DNA from: an uncultured Hyphomicrobiales bacterium
GTDB taxonomy: Bacteria > Pseudomonadota > Alphaproteobacteria > Rhizobiales > Rhizobiaceae
DNA length: 64,000 nt
Reading direction: 5' to 3'
NCBI GenBank assembly: GCA_943908365.1
Contig: CALTTH010000016.1
Location: forward strand, 1 to 64,000
Made by a program: the position numbers and the translations under genes. Positions 8,281-17,453 of the stretch are shown in pieces (position 1 is the first letter of the stretch; every line of letters begins with the position of its first letter). The notes below the pieces were generated by a model, which was given only the letters and a program-made list of their open reading frames with translations, was not told where the DNA came from and did no database searches.

Positions 8281-9174
8281 TCATTTCAAACCGAACTCGT
8301 CAACAATAGCGTCAACGAAGCTCTTCACTTTTACTGTGGGACGACGCCCTGCGGGATAGAGAACATGCATGGGGCGGGAGGGGCCCTCGTAATCGGTCAG
8401 GACTCGCACAAGCCGGCCAGCCGCGATTTCGCCGCTGAGGACGCCCTCCGGTCCGAGCGTGATGCCATAGCCCTCCACTGCAGCATGCAGAAGCATTTTC
8501 CAGTCGTTGCTACGGATCCTCCCCGTTGCCTGAATTTCTTCGACCTGCCCTGCGCGCGAAAACTGCCATCGACAAGGGATGGAAGGCGACCAGTAGGCAT
8601 AGGCCAGACAATCGTGGTGCTGAAATTCAGATGGTGTTCGCGGCGTCCCGCGTTTGGATAGATAGTCCGGCGACGCGCAGGCAATCAACCGATAGGGCGC
8701 CAGTGCATGTGCAACAAGAGAGCTATCCTCGACCTCCCCGATCCGCACCATTACCTCGAACCCTTCTTCCAGGGGATCGACGAACCGGTCGTTGAGTGTC
8801 AGATCGATTTGCATCTGCGGATATCGCCTGAGATAGCGCGTCACGAAGGGTGCCAGGCTGAAAGCGCCAAAGGTCATCGGCGCATTGACCCGCAAGACGC
8901 CGCTCGGAAGAGACCGCATGTCCTGGGCCAGCGTTTCCGCCGCCTCCGCCTCTGCCAGAACCAGCTTGCAGCGGTCGTAATAGGCGCGACCGACGTCCGT
9001 CAGGCTCTGCCGTCGCGTCGTGCGGTGTAGAAGCGTTGTGCCGAGCCTGTCTTCGAGAAAGACGACATGCTTGGCAACCATTTGCGGTGACATGCCCATC
9101 GCCTCCGCAGCGGCAGCGAAGGATCCGACTTCGGACGCCTTGACGAACACCGCCATGCTGGTGAGCCTATCCAT
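8281..9174 (-). CDS. LysR-family transcriptional regulator
   Basis: A 297-aa regulator with an N-terminal winged HTH (residues 1-60, GSFAAAAEAMGMSPQMVAKHVVFLEDRLG) and a periplasmic-binding-protein-like effector domain (about 90-295). It resembles the AaeR/DmlR-like subgroup that begins with MDRL. It is divergent from the NADP-binding oxidoreductase gene at 9274 across a 99-bp gap, so it probably controls that gene and itself. The effector cannot be inferred. Confidence 0.9.
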   Translation of the reverse strand: MDRLTSMAVFVKASEVGSFAAAAEAMGMSPQMVAKHVVFLEDRLGTTLLHRTTRRQSLTDVGRAYYDRCKLVLAEAEAAETLAQDMRSLPSGVLRVNAPMTFGAFSLAPFVTRYLRRYPQMQIDLTLNDRFVDPLEEGFEVMVRIGEVEDSSLVAHALAPYRLIACASPDYLSKRGTPRTPSEFQHHDCLAYAYWSPSIPCRWQFSRAGQVEEIQATGRIRSNDWKMLLHAAVEGYGITLGPEGVLSGEIAAGRLVRVLTDYEGPSRPMHVLYPAGRRPTVKVKSFVDAIVDEFGLK

Positions 9175-9273
9175 GATTGCCTCTTATTGGTTGGGAATGT
9201 CATCTCATCATGGTGATTTATCGCATATCCGACGTGAATTAAACCTCCCTCACCATCAACACGGAGACGAGAT

Positions 9274-9915
9274 ATGAAAATTGGAATCATCGGTGCGGGC
9301 TTTGTCGGCAGAGCCATCGGCAAGCTAGCCGTTCGCGCGGGCCATCAGGTGATGTTGAGCAACTCGCGCGGACCGCACACCTTGTTCAGTATGCGTCACG
9401 CCGTGGGTTGCGAGGTCGGAACGGTCGATGAGGCAGCGGCATTCGGCGACATCGTCGTCATCGCCATCCCCCTTGCGGCCTATCGTTCGGTTCCCGTCGC
9501 CGTTCTCAACGGCAAGGTGGTCATAGACACAGACAATTATTATCCCGATCGTGACGGGCGGATCGTCGAACTCGATGAGGGCAAGATTACAACGAGCGAA
9601 TTGCTTGCACGGCATCTGACGCAATCCAGGATCATCAAGGCCTTCAATGCCATCACCATGAACGATCTGGAAAAGGACGGCCTGCCTGCGGCGGCTGGCG
9701 AGCGTCGGGCTCTGCCTCTCGCCGGTGACGATGAAGAGGGAAAGACGATCGCCAAAACGCTCTATAACCAGTTCGGATTCGATGCGGTGGATGCAGGTGG
9801 CTTGGCCGAAGGCTGGCGTTTTGAACGTGGCACGCCAGCCTATTGCGTGCGAATGACCGCAGCCGAGCTAGAAGCTGCTCTTGCGAAGGTGGAGCGTCAC
9901 GTCGCGGACGCGTGA
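9274..9915 (+). CDS. NAD(P)-binding oxidoreductase (F420-dependent NADP reductase-like fold)
   Basis: A 213-aa Rossmann-fold protein starting with the dinucleotide motif MKIGIIGAGFVGRAIG. It belongs to the NADP oxidoreductase coenzyme-F420-dependent family, whose proteobacterial members generally do not use F420 and act as NADPH-dependent reductases of unknown substrate. A strong ribosome-binding site (GGAGACGAG) precedes the ATG. The divergent LysR regulator suggests inducible expression. Confidence 0.85.
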   Translation: MKIGIIGAGFVGRAIGKLAVRAGHQVMLSNSRGPHTLFSMRHAVGCEVGTVDEAAAFGDIVVIAIPLAAYRSVPVAVLNGKVVIDTDNYYPDRDGRIVELDEGKITTSELLARHLTQSRIIKAFNAITMNDLEKDGLPAAAGERRALPLAGDDEEGKTIAKTLYNQFGFDAVDAGGLAEGWRFERGTPAYCVRMTAAELEAALAKVERHVADA

Positions 9916-9932
9916 CGCCGTCTATTGCAACG

Positions 9933-9977
9933 GCATCGGCCGTTAAAATCGAAACCGATTGTCGGAAAGCATGATGC
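9933..9977. repeat. Degenerate inverted copy of the palindromic element (copy C)
   Basis: About 45 bases downstream of the oxidoreductase gene match, in reverse orientation and with several substitutions, the second hairpin of the element at 2490-2533. The outer arms are GCATCG and TGATGC. It is a single-hairpin fragment of the same repeat family. The gene-free stretch 9916-10281 holds this copy and the unrelated repeat at 10191-10247. Confidence 0.6.
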
Positions 9978-10190
9978 ATCGTTTCAACGGTCAAGAACAC
10001 CCTCATGCGTCCCGGAACGAAAACCTCTCGGTGGTCATCAACTCTGTCGAGGACCACCGAGAGGTTCAACCTTATCGCAACGCCGTGAAGAAGCCGACCT
10101 CCCTCATCCCGTTTGACAGAGTAGACGGCCAAGGAATCACAGGAGTCGCTCGCTGTTTTCGCTTCGTTTTTTAAGCTTTAGCGCCTTGCT

Positions 10191-10247
10191 TTATCGTATC
10201 TCATCCTCGCAAAACCGCGTAACACTTTCGCGCCACATGCTCTAAGG
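10191..10247. repeat. Second intergenic repeat family, copy D
   Basis: A 57-bp block upstream of the EamA gene that aligns along its whole length with the block at 37449-37506, sharing TTATCG, TCGCAAAAC and CATGCT anchor segments. Internal CGCAAAAC and TTTCGCG segments could pair. Located in non-coding DNA in both cases. Probably a dispersed rhizobial intergenic element. Confidence 0.6.
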
Positions 10248-10281
10248 TCGGATTTCCATCCAGACGCTTCATGAGTCGCCC

Positions 10282-11118
10282 GTGTCCCTCGATGTCCTGC
10301 TTCTTGTCCTCTTTGGCGCCCTTCTGCATGCCTCGTGGAACGCCCTCGTCAAATCCGGGTCGGACAAGGCGCTGGATGCGTCGTTGATCGCTGCGGGTGC
10401 TGCCATCTGTTGTGTTCCCTTCCTGCCGTTCCTGCCCCTTCCCGGGCTCGTCGCGCTGCCCTTTCTGGTGGCGTCCGCCTTTCTGCAGTTCGCTTACTTC
10501 CGGCTGGTCGCCGCAGCCTATACCGTCGGCGATATCGGTCTCGTCTATCCCGTCATGCGCGGCGTTGCGCCTTTGATCGTGGCAGCGAGCAGCAGCCTGT
10601 TTCTCGATGAAAGGCTGAGCACCGCTGCCTTCGCCGGCATTGCGGTCATTTCGGCGGGCATCCTTACCCTTGCCTTCGAAGCACGCCGTGGCGGTCGAAA
10701 GGCCATTCTGCTGGCGCTCGCCAATGCAGTGGTCATTGCGGGCTACACCTTCGTGGACGGTGTTGGTGCGCGGACCTCGGGCAATGCTATTTCCTATACG
10801 CTGTGGATGTCCCTGCTCCCGCCTGTCCTGCTTTTCTCCTATGCCCTCTATCAACGTGGTTATCTGCCGGTCGTGCAGCATGTTAGGCGCAACTGGTGGC
10901 GCGGTCTTGCCGGTGGCGGCGGATCGATTTTGTCCTACGGCCTTGCATTATGGGCAATGACGCAGGCGCCGGTGGCGGTGGTCGCAGCCCTGCGCGAAAC
11001 CTCCATTCTGTTCGCCATCCTGATCTCGGTTTTCCTGCTCAAGGAGAAGGCCAGCATTTGGCGCTACGTCGCCGGCGGCATCATCGCGATGGGCGTTCTC
11101 ATCATGCGCTTAGGCTAA
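10282..11118 (+). CDS. EamA/DMT-family transporter
   Basis: A 278-aa inner-membrane protein of the drug/metabolite transporter superfamily. Ten hydrophobic segments form two EamA repeats of about 135 aa each; the second repeat contains the ALRETSILFA segment seen in this family. Members export amino acids, metabolites or drugs; the cargo here is unknown. The start is a GTG at 10282. It stands alone upstream of rplM and is separated from it by the rplM promoter. Confidence 0.88.
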   Translation: MSLDVLLLVLFGALLHASWNALVKSGSDKALDASLIAAGAAICCVPFLPFLPLPGLVALPFLVASAFLQFAYFRLVAAAYTVGDIGLVYPVMRGVAPLIVAASSSLFLDERLSTAAFAGIAVISAGILTLAFEARRGGRKAILLALANAVVIAGYTFVDGVGARTSGNAISYTLWMSLLPPVLLFSYALYQRGYLPVVQHVRRNWWRGLAGGGGSILSYGLALWAMTQAPVAVVAALRETSILFAILISVFLLKEKASIWRYVAGGIIAMGVLIMRLG

Positions 11119-11209
11119 GAACGCCATGGTTTTGTGTGGTATTATAAAACCACATAAGCAACACACTGATTTTTATAATTTATTTTTAAAGGTCGCGTTT
11201 TTGCACCTG

Positions 11210-11238
11210 TTGACGGTTTGCGGCGCACCGCTTATAAG
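11210..11238 (+). promoter_or_regulatory. Sigma-70 promoter of rplM-rpsI
   Basis: TTGACG and TATAAG are separated by exactly 17 bases, a near-consensus housekeeping promoter of the strong alphaproteobacterial type. A start near 11246 would leave a leader of about 120 nt before rplM, long enough for translational control. Confidence 0.8.
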
Positions 11239-11368
11239 CGCGCCAGACTGAATTCTCCTGGAATACATGTCTTCCGGCACGCGCAAATGCGGCCAAATCA
11301 AGCAACAAGAAACGCCCGCATCCAATCTGGCAACAGCCGGATGACGGGTCCTAAAGAAAGTGAAAAGA

Positions 11369-11833
11369 ATGTCTACTTTCGTTCAGAAGCCCGCTGAGGT
11401 GGAGAAGAAGTGGGTCATCATCGATGCCGAAGGCCTCGTTGTTGGTCGTCTCGCCACCCTCGTTGCTACCCGCCTGCGCGGCAAGCACAAGGCAACCTAC
11501 ACCCCCCACGTCGATGATGGCGACAACATTATCATCATCAATGCGGAAAAGGTTGTCTTCACCGGCAAGAAGTATTCCGACAAGAAGTACTACTGGCACA
11601 CCGGTTACCCGGGTGGCATCAAGGAGCGTACGGCTCGCCAGATCATCGAAGGTCGCTTCCCGGAGCGCGTCGTTGAAAAGGCTGTCGAGCGCATGATCCC
11701 GCGTGGTCCGCTCGGTCGTCGCCAGATGAAGAACCTTCGCGTTTACGCTGGTTCGAACCACCCGCACGAAGCACAGCAGCCAGTCGCTCTCGACGTTGCA
11801 TCGCTGAACAAGAAGAACGTAAGGAGCGCCTGA
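11369..11833 (+). CDS. rplM: 50S ribosomal protein L13
   Basis: A 154-aa protein of the large ribosomal subunit, which binds 23S rRNA early in assembly. The conserved core segments HKATYTPHVDDGD, YWHTGYPGG and MIPRGPLGRRQMKNLRVY are all present. I start at the ATG at 11369 (MSTFVQKP), the usual N-terminus, rather than an in-frame GTG at 11360. It is followed by rpsI after 2 bases, the near-universal rplM-rpsI operon. Confidence 0.98.
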   Translation: MSTFVQKPAEVEKKWVIIDAEGLVVGRLATLVATRLRGKHKATYTPHVDDGDNIIIINAEKVVFTGKKYSDKKYYWHTGYPGGIKERTARQIIEGRFPERVVEKAVERMIPRGPLGRRQMKNLRVYAGSNHPHEAQQPVALDVASLNKKNVRSA

Positions 11834-11835
11834 TA

Positions 11836-12303
11836 ATGGCCGATCTTTCCTCCCTGAAAGACCTCGCCCCGGCATCGGAAGCTTCGGCTCCCGTACACGT
11901 CCGCAAGGTTGACACTCTCGGTCGCTCCTACGCGACCGGCAAGCGCAAGAACGCCGTAGCCCGCGTATGGGTGAAGGCTGGTTCCGGCAAGATCATCATC
12001 AATGGCCGTGACTTCACTGCCTACTTCGCGCGTCCTGTTCTGCAGATGATCCTGCAGCAGCCGCTCGTTGCAGCAGCACGTGCAAGTCAGTTCGACATCA
12101 TTGCGACTGTTGCCGGTGGTGGTCTCTCCGGTCAGGCCGGTGCCGTTCGTCACGGTGTTTCCAAGGCTCTCACCTACTTCGAACCGGGCCTGCGCCCCGT
12201 TCTGAAGAAGGGTGGCTTCCTCACCCGCGACAGCCGCGTCGTTGAACGTAAGAAGTACGGTAAGGCCAAGGCTCGCCGTAGCTTCCAGTTCTCCAAGCGC
12301 TAA
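11836..12303 (+). CDS. rpsI: 30S ribosomal protein S9
   Basis: A 155-aa small-subunit protein with the alphaproteobacterial N-terminal extension (about 25 aa) ahead of the conserved core RSYATGKRKNAVARVW. The C-terminal tail KARRSFQFSKR reaches the ribosomal P site, where its terminal Arg contacts tRNA. AAGGAG precedes the ATG at ideal spacing. Second gene of the rplM operon, closed by a strong terminator. Confidence 0.98.
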   Translation: MADLSSLKDLAPASEASAPVHVRKVDTLGRSYATGKRKNAVARVWVKAGSGKIIINGRDFTAYFARPVLQMILQQPLVAAARASQFDIIATVAGGGLSGQAGAVRHGVSKALTYFEPGLRPVLKKGGFLTRDSRVVERKKYGKAKARRSFQFSKR

Positions 12304-12326
12304 TCGCTTCTGGAATACAAAAATCG

Positions 12327-12355
12327 AAAAGGCGGGGCCTCGGCTCCGCCTTTTT
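12327..12355 (+). terminator. Rho-independent terminator of rplM-rpsI
   Basis: AAAGGCGG and CCGCCTTT arms enclose a second short GCC/GGC pairing and are followed by a run of five T. It lies 24 bases after the rpsI stop and is an almost textbook intrinsic terminator. Since the arms begin with A residues it may also serve the convergent acyltransferase gene. Confidence 0.9.
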
Positions 12356-12394
12356 CTATTGGTGCTTATCTCTCAGTGGTGATGACGCAGGCTG

Positions 12395-14350
12395 TCAGTT
12401 GAGCGGCAGCGGTATGGATCCGGTTATGCCATCGGCACCAAACAATTCGTCCGCGACCGCGGCGGCAATCCGTTCGGCCCCTGCCCTGGTATAGTGACCA
12501 CGGTCGGCGATATAGGCCACACCGTCCACGCCAAAGTAACAGCCACCCTTTGAAGTAGGATCACAGAAGAGCTGCTCCGGCAGCACCTTGCTGACGTCCT
12601 GAGGCAGACCCGAGTTCAGGAGCTGGTAGGTGCGACCGGTGTTCGCCTCGAAATCGGCTTTCGAAAACTCGAAGCTTGGCGCAGGGTCGCCCCGCAACAT
12701 ACGCGAGGCCATGAGGTCGACAACAGGCTTGTCGAAGCGCGGAGCCGGATAGACGATCACAACCTGTTTTCCGGTCGCTTCCAGCCGCTGGACAGTCTCA
12801 CGAAGGTTGTCGGCAATCGCCTGCAGCGGGATCGCTCCATTGGCGTATACCTCGCTGTCGATCTCCATATAGGGTGCCGAGAGGAAGCTGACCCACGAGG
12901 CTGACAGGATGACAGATTCGACATTGCTGGCCGCCAGATAATCCAATGCGCGCCTGTTGAACTCTTCACAATTGGCAGCGCCTTCGTCTCTTGCGACAGA
13001 GACGCCAAGTATGGGCGCGCAGAAGCCATGGGTCAGTTGCACCATACCGATGTTCCGGCGCTTGAACTCCTCCTGCAAGGCCGGAGAAATCGACGCCCCG
13101 ATGGAATCGCCCCAGACGGCAATCGTCCGGCCGCTGCCGATATTGAACATGCACTCCATGCTCGGCAGTGCAGGAATGCCGTCTTCTCTTTGAAAGAGAC
13201 AATTATCGTTCCAGGTGGTGCGATCAACGAATTCCCTGACATTGTTGGGCAGCCTCGATGGAAGACCCTCTTTCACATCGCCCCAGGCGCCGAAACCAAC
13301 CAGCCCGGCGGCCAGTGCAGAGGCCGCCCATGCGAGTTTGGCAAAGCGCACCCGTTGGCCGCGAAATGGCTGTTCGACGAAGTACCAGCTCAGGGCTGAG
13401 AGCAGCAGAACGAGACCTATCAATCCGCACATGACGATCGTCGATGGCGGTTCGGGGCTGCGAATGCGCCAGAACGCAAAGACGGGTTGATGCCAGAGAT
13501 AGGCACTGAAACTGATCCGGCCGAGCCAAACCAAAGGAGACAGGGCAAGGATGCGCCCGACGACGCTTGTCTGCGAGGCAAACAGCAAAATCAGAGCTGT
13601 GCCTCCCGTGGGGAGCAGCGCCACCAGCGAGAGAATATTGATCGAAGGATCGAACAGAAAGATCGACAGAATGACGAGGGACAGGCCCGCTGCCGCCAGA
13701 ACATCGCTAGTGCGCCGGTCTTTACCAACCACCTGGAATGCACAGATCGACCCGAGAAGAATCTCCCAGACCCGGGTCGGCAGCAGGTAGTAATTGGCGA
13801 CGGGAAAAAAGCGCGAGCCGGCTTCGCTCAAAAGCAGGCTGCCCAAGGCAAGAGCGAACACAATAGAGAAGATCGTCCTGATTTTCAGCCGGAACAGAAA
13901 GAGCAGCGGAAACAGCAGATAGAACTGCTCTTCAAGACCGAGGCTCCACGTGTGGATCAGCGGGACTTCTGCCACTTCAGGGGAGAAGTATCCGGTATTT
14001 CTCAGGAAGTAGATATTCGAAAGTGAAAGCGTCGCCGCCATCAGGCTCTTGGAAAACTGCTCATAGGCGTCCGGCAGCAGCCACATCCAGGCAAAAGGTA
14101 CGGTACAGAAGAGGACGAAGAATAGTGCGGGAAGAATGCGGCGTACGCGACGCGCATAAAAACGACCGATCGAAAAACGCCCGTCTGCATATTCGCGCAG
14201 GATCACCTTGGTAATCAGATAACCGCTGATGACAAAGAAAATATCGACACCGATATAGCCGCCGTCAAAGGCTGCGAAACCCGCATGGGCAAAAATGACG
14301 GCCAGCAATCCCAAGGCGCGCAAACCGTCAATTTCGGGTCGATAGTTCAT
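12395..14350 (-). CDS. Membrane O-acyltransferase with SGNH domain (OafA/YrhL type)
   Basis: A 651-aa protein predicted to acylate a surface polysaccharide or O-antigen. The N-terminal 370 residues are an acyltransferase_3 domain with about ten membrane segments, beginning with YRPEIDGLRALG and containing the catalytic-type histidine of IFAHAGF. The C-terminal part is an SGNH esterase-like domain with the nucleophile motif WGDSIG and the DRGHYTRAG block carrying the Asp-His pair. I start at the ATG at 14350; a GTG at 14359 is in frame. It stands alone between housekeeping genes, which suggests acquisition. Confidence 0.92.
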   Translation of the reverse strand: MNYRPEIDGLRALGLLAVIFAHAGFAAFDGGYIGVDIFFVISGYLITKVILREYADGRFSIGRFYARRVRRILPALFFVLFCTVPFAWMWLLPDAYEQFSKSLMAATLSLSNIYFLRNTGYFSPEVAEVPLIHTWSLGLEEQFYLLFPLLFLFRLKIRTIFSIVFALALGSLLLSEAGSRFFPVANYYLLPTRVWEILLGSICAFQVVGKDRRTSDVLAAAGLSLVILSIFLFDPSINILSLVALLPTGGTALILLFASQTSVVGRILALSPLVWLGRISFSAYLWHQPVFAFWRIRSPEPPSTIVMCGLIGLVLLLSALSWYFVEQPFRGQRVRFAKLAWAASALAAGLVGFGAWGDVKEGLPSRLPNNVREFVDRTTWNDNCLFQREDGIPALPSMECMFNIGSGRTIAVWGDSIGASISPALQEEFKRRNIGMVQLTHGFCAPILGVSVARDEGAANCEEFNRRALDYLAASNVESVILSASWVSFLSAPYMEIDSEVYANGAIPLQAIADNLRETVQRLEATGKQVVIVYPAPRFDKPVVDLMASRMLRGDPAPSFEFSKADFEANTGRTYQLLNSGLPQDVSKVLPEQLFCDPTSKGGCYFGVDGVAYIADRGHYTRAGAERIAAAVADELFGADGITGSIPLPLN

Positions 14351-14623
14351 AAAAACCACATGTCACGTTGCGTATAGCTAGCCTTCGAGAAGCGGCGGTC
14401 ACAGAGTCAGGCGCAGTTCCGAAACCCTGAAGCGCCAGGGTGATCGGCAACGACGCATGGCTTGCTGGAAATGCCGGGGACAAAAAGACCCGAACACCAC
14501 GGTGAAGCTGTCGGATATACTATCAGATTAGGTGTTTACGAGGTGTTTACCACGAGACAATCTTATCCCGAACTGCTTAATGCGATATTGCATATTCTCG
14601 ATATTTTCACTGAAGGATGAGCA

Positions 14624-15577
14624 ATGGCTAAAAAGACGATCGATCACGCTGTCACGGCCCCTTCTCTCACCTCGGCGGCCAGCGATCCGACCCATGCGGG
14701 CGTGCTGTCCTTCATGCGTCGTCGCTACAGCAAGAGCCTGGAAGGCGCTTCTACCGTGGTTTGGGGCATTCCTTTCGATGCTGCCACATCCAACCGCCCC
14801 GGCGCTCGTTTCGGACCTCAGGCGATCCGTCGCGCTTCAGCCATTTTCGACAACGATCCGCAATATCCCTTCGCACGTGATCTCTTCGAGTTCATGCCGA
14901 CCATCGATTATGGAGACTGCCTGCTGGACTACGGCAATCATTGGCAGACACCGGAGACCATCGAGCAGGAGGCGCGCAATATCATCGCCGACAGCGACTA
15001 TCTGCTGACGCTGGGTGGCGACCACTTCATCACCTGGCCGCTTTTGAAAGCGCATGTGGCCAAACACGGTCCTTTGGCACTGGTTCAGTTCGACGCACAT
15101 CAAGATACATGGTTCGACGATGGAAAGCGCATCGATCATGGCTCCTTCGTCGTCCGGGCGGTGCGTGACGGGCTGATCGACCCGGACCGGTCGATCCAGA
15201 TCGGTATTCGCACGCATGCACCGGAAGATTGCGGCATCAAAATCCTCCATGGCTACGAAGTCGAGGAGATGCGCGCAAGCGACATTGCGTCACTGATCGT
15301 CAAGCATACCGGCGGGCTGCCAGCCTATCTGACCTTCGATATCGACTGCCTCGACCCGGCCTTTGCGCCAGGTACCGGCACCCCCGTGGCCGGCGGGCCG
15401 TCGAGCGCTAAAATCCTCTCGGTGCTGCGTGGTCTTGGGCCGCTCGATATTCGCGGTTCCGATGTGGTGGAGGTGGCGCCAGCCTATGATCATGCCGACA
15501 TCACCGCCATTGCCGGAGCAACGGTTGCGATGTATATGCTTGGGCTGCGCGCGGAGCGGCTTGCAAGATCAACCTAA
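14624..15577 (+). CDS. speB: Agmatinase (ureohydrolase family)
   Basis: A 317-aa binuclear-manganese enzyme expected to split agmatine into putrescine and urea. All metal ligands are present: His134 in GGDH, Asp157-His159-Asp161 in FDAHQD, and Asp239/Asp241 in FDIDCLDP. Ureohydrolases with other guanidino substrates (guanidinobutyrase) share these motifs, so the substrate is inferred. AAGGATGAG precedes the ATG. It lies 71 bases upstream of argC, linking it to arginine/polyamine metabolism. Confidence 0.88.
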   Translation: MAKKTIDHAVTAPSLTSAASDPTHAGVLSFMRRRYSKSLEGASTVVWGIPFDAATSNRPGARFGPQAIRRASAIFDNDPQYPFARDLFEFMPTIDYGDCLLDYGNHWQTPETIEQEARNIIADSDYLLTLGGDHFITWPLLKAHVAKHGPLALVQFDAHQDTWFDDGKRIDHGSFVVRAVRDGLIDPDRSIQIGIRTHAPEDCGIKILHGYEVEEMRASDIASLIVKHTGGLPAYLTFDIDCLDPAFAPGTGTPVAGGPSSAKILSVLRGLGPLDIRGSDVVEVAPAYDHADITAIAGATVAMYMLGLRAERLARST

Positions 15578-15648
15578 TATGCATTCCGTGTGCTGACAAA
15601 TCGAGTCTGAAAACTCCGACAACATATTGAAAATGTAAGGTTAAGGAC

Positions 15649-16575
15649 ATGGCAGCGAAAATCTTCATCGATGGCGAACACGGTACGACGGGCTTGCAGA
15701 TCCGCACGCGCCTTGCCGACCGCCGCGATATCGAGCTGCTGTCCATTCCCGAGGCTGAGCGTCGCAACGCGTCCATGCGCGAGGATATGCTCAACAGCGC
15801 CGATATTTCGATCCTCTGCCTGCCGGATGATGCATCCAAGGAAGCTGTTTCGATGGTTTCCGGCAACAACAAGGTTCGGATCATCGATACCTCGACCGCT
15901 TTCCGTATCCACCCGGAATGGGCCTATGGCTTTGCCGAAATGGATAAGGACCAAGCCGAGAAGGTTCGTTCTGCCCGGTTCGTCGCTAATCCCGGCTGCT
16001 ACCCCACCGGCGCCATCGGCCTCATCCGTCCTTTGCGCGCTGCAGGCATTCTGCCGGACGGCTATCCCGTCAGCGTCAACGCTGTCTCGGGCTACACTGG
16101 CGGCGGCAAGCAGATGATTGCGCAGATGGAAGACCAAAGCCGTGAGGATGCTATCAGTGCCAACAACTTCCTCTATGGTCTGACCCTGAAGCACAAGCAC
16201 GTGCCGGAAATGAAGAACCACGGGCTCCTGGACCGCGCACCGCTGTTTTCGCCATCGGTTGGTCGCTTCCCGCAGGGCATGATCGTTCAGGTTCCGCTTT
16301 TTGCTGCCCATCTCAAGGACGGCACGACCGTTGAAACGGTTCACGCGGCGCTTACCGAACACTATTCCGGTCAGGACATCGTCAAGGTCGTCCCCCTCGA
16401 GGAAAGCGGGTCGATGGCGCGTATCGATGCGGAAGAGCTCGTCGATCAGGATATCATGAAGCTTTACGTCTTTGGTACGTCCGAGCACATCAACCTCGTC
16501 GCGGTTCTCGACAATCTCGGCAAGGGCGCGTCGGGTGCCGCCGTTCAAAACATGGAGCTGATGCTGTCTGCGTGA
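15649..16575 (+). CDS. argC: N-acetyl-gamma-glutamyl-phosphate reductase (type 2)
   Basis: Third enzyme of arginine biosynthesis, reducing N-acetylglutamyl phosphate to the semialdehyde with NADPH. The 308-aa length and the sequence around the catalytic Cys117 (ANPGCYPTGAIGL) identify the shorter type-2 form. The NADP-binding HGTTGLQI segment is at residues 11-18. The ATG at 15649 follows AAGG. Its stop codon overlaps the GTG start of the next gene by four bases (GTGA), implying translational coupling. Confidence 0.95.
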   Translation: MAAKIFIDGEHGTTGLQIRTRLADRRDIELLSIPEAERRNASMREDMLNSADISILCLPDDASKEAVSMVSGNNKVRIIDTSTAFRIHPEWAYGFAEMDKDQAEKVRSARFVANPGCYPTGAIGLIRPLRAAGILPDGYPVSVNAVSGYTGGGKQMIAQMEDQSREDAISANNFLYGLTLKHKHVPEMKNHGLLDRAPLFSPSVGRFPQGMIVQVPLFAAHLKDGTTVETVHAALTEHYSGQDIVKVVPLEESGSMARIDAEELVDQDIMKLYVFGTSEHINLVAVLDNLGKGASGAAVQNMELMLSA

Positions 16576-17447
16576 GCGAGAGCGTCGTCACTTCCGACAT
16601 TCCAGATGAGACAAAAAGGCGGTGGAGTATTTCCTCCGCCTTTTTTCTTGCCGACACACCGAGCAGCATCGTCCATCGCGTCACGTTGACGGACGGTTCC
16701 CCGGCGATCTTGAAGCGATTGAAGCCGCGTGGAATGGGCGAGCTTCCCGGCATGACCTTTCTGGAGTGGCGAGACGGGCACGGCGCGGTGCGTCTGTTGC
16801 AGCAGAGAGAAACGGAATGCCTGCTGGAGGATGCCGGCGATCTGACACTTCGCAGCTACCGTCTCCAGCATGGCGAGGACGCCGCGAATGCCATCATTTG
16901 CCAGGTCCTTGAGACGCTCCACGCGGCAGGCGGAGACTCGCCGCATGGACTCGCGCCGCTTGATCGGCATTTCCGCTGTCTCTTTGACCGGGCCGAGACG
17001 GAAGGCAGCGAGCGCTTAAGGGAGCCTCTGCGTTACTGCGCCGAGATGACCCGCGAATTGCTGGCAAACCAGAAGACAATCAAGCCGCTTCATGGAGACC
17101 TGCATCACGACAATATCGTCACAGGCGGGGCACGCGGCTGGTTGACGATCGATCCTCAGGGGCTCTTCGGCGATCCGACCTATGACGTGGCGAACATTTT
17201 CGGCAATCCACTGAACGCGCTGCCGGAGATCATCGACCCGCAGCGGATCAGGCGTCTCTGTGACATCTTTTCCGGACTGCTGAACTGCCCGAAAGAGAAA
17301 ATCCTTCGCTATGCCATCGCGCATGCCGGAGTATCGATCTGCTGGTCGCTCGAGGATGGTAGCGTCCTCGATGATAACGAGAACGCGCTGGAGCGCCTCG
17401 CCTTCCTCACTGTCGCGCGCGGCCTGCTAAACGATCCCACCGCATAG
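16572..17447 (+). CDS. APH(6)/hydroxyurea-kinase-like phosphotransferase
   Basis: A 291-aa protein-kinase-fold small-molecule kinase. The Brenner motif HGDLHHDN (174-181) and the metal-binding Asp194 in IDPQG are intact, as is the WRDGHGAVRLL segment typical of the family containing streptomycin 6-phosphotransferase and hydroxyurea kinase. True resistance cannot be concluded: chromosomal members often act on unknown metabolites. It overlaps argC by 4 bases with a GTG start, so it is translated from the argC transcript. A palindromic repeat lies right after its stop. Confidence 0.8.
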   Translation: MSESVVTSDIPDETKRRWSISSAFFLADTPSSIVHRVTLTDGSPAILKRLKPRGMGELPGMTFLEWRDGHGAVRLLQQRETECLLEDAGDLTLRSYRLQHGEDAANAIICQVLETLHAAGGDSPHGLAPLDRHFRCLFDRAETEGSERLREPLRYCAEMTRELLANQKTIKPLHGDLHHDNIVTGGARGWLTIDPQGLFGDPTYDVANIFGNPLNALPEIIDPQRIRRLCDIFSGLLNCPKEKILRYAIAHAGVSICWSLEDGSVLDDNENALERLAFLTVARGLLNDPTA

Positions 17448-17453
17448 TACTTT

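Noticed and set aside
16572..17447. A streptomycin resistance gene
   Set aside because: Family motifs fit, but chromosomal coupling to argC and the broad substrate range of the family do not support a resistance call from sequence.
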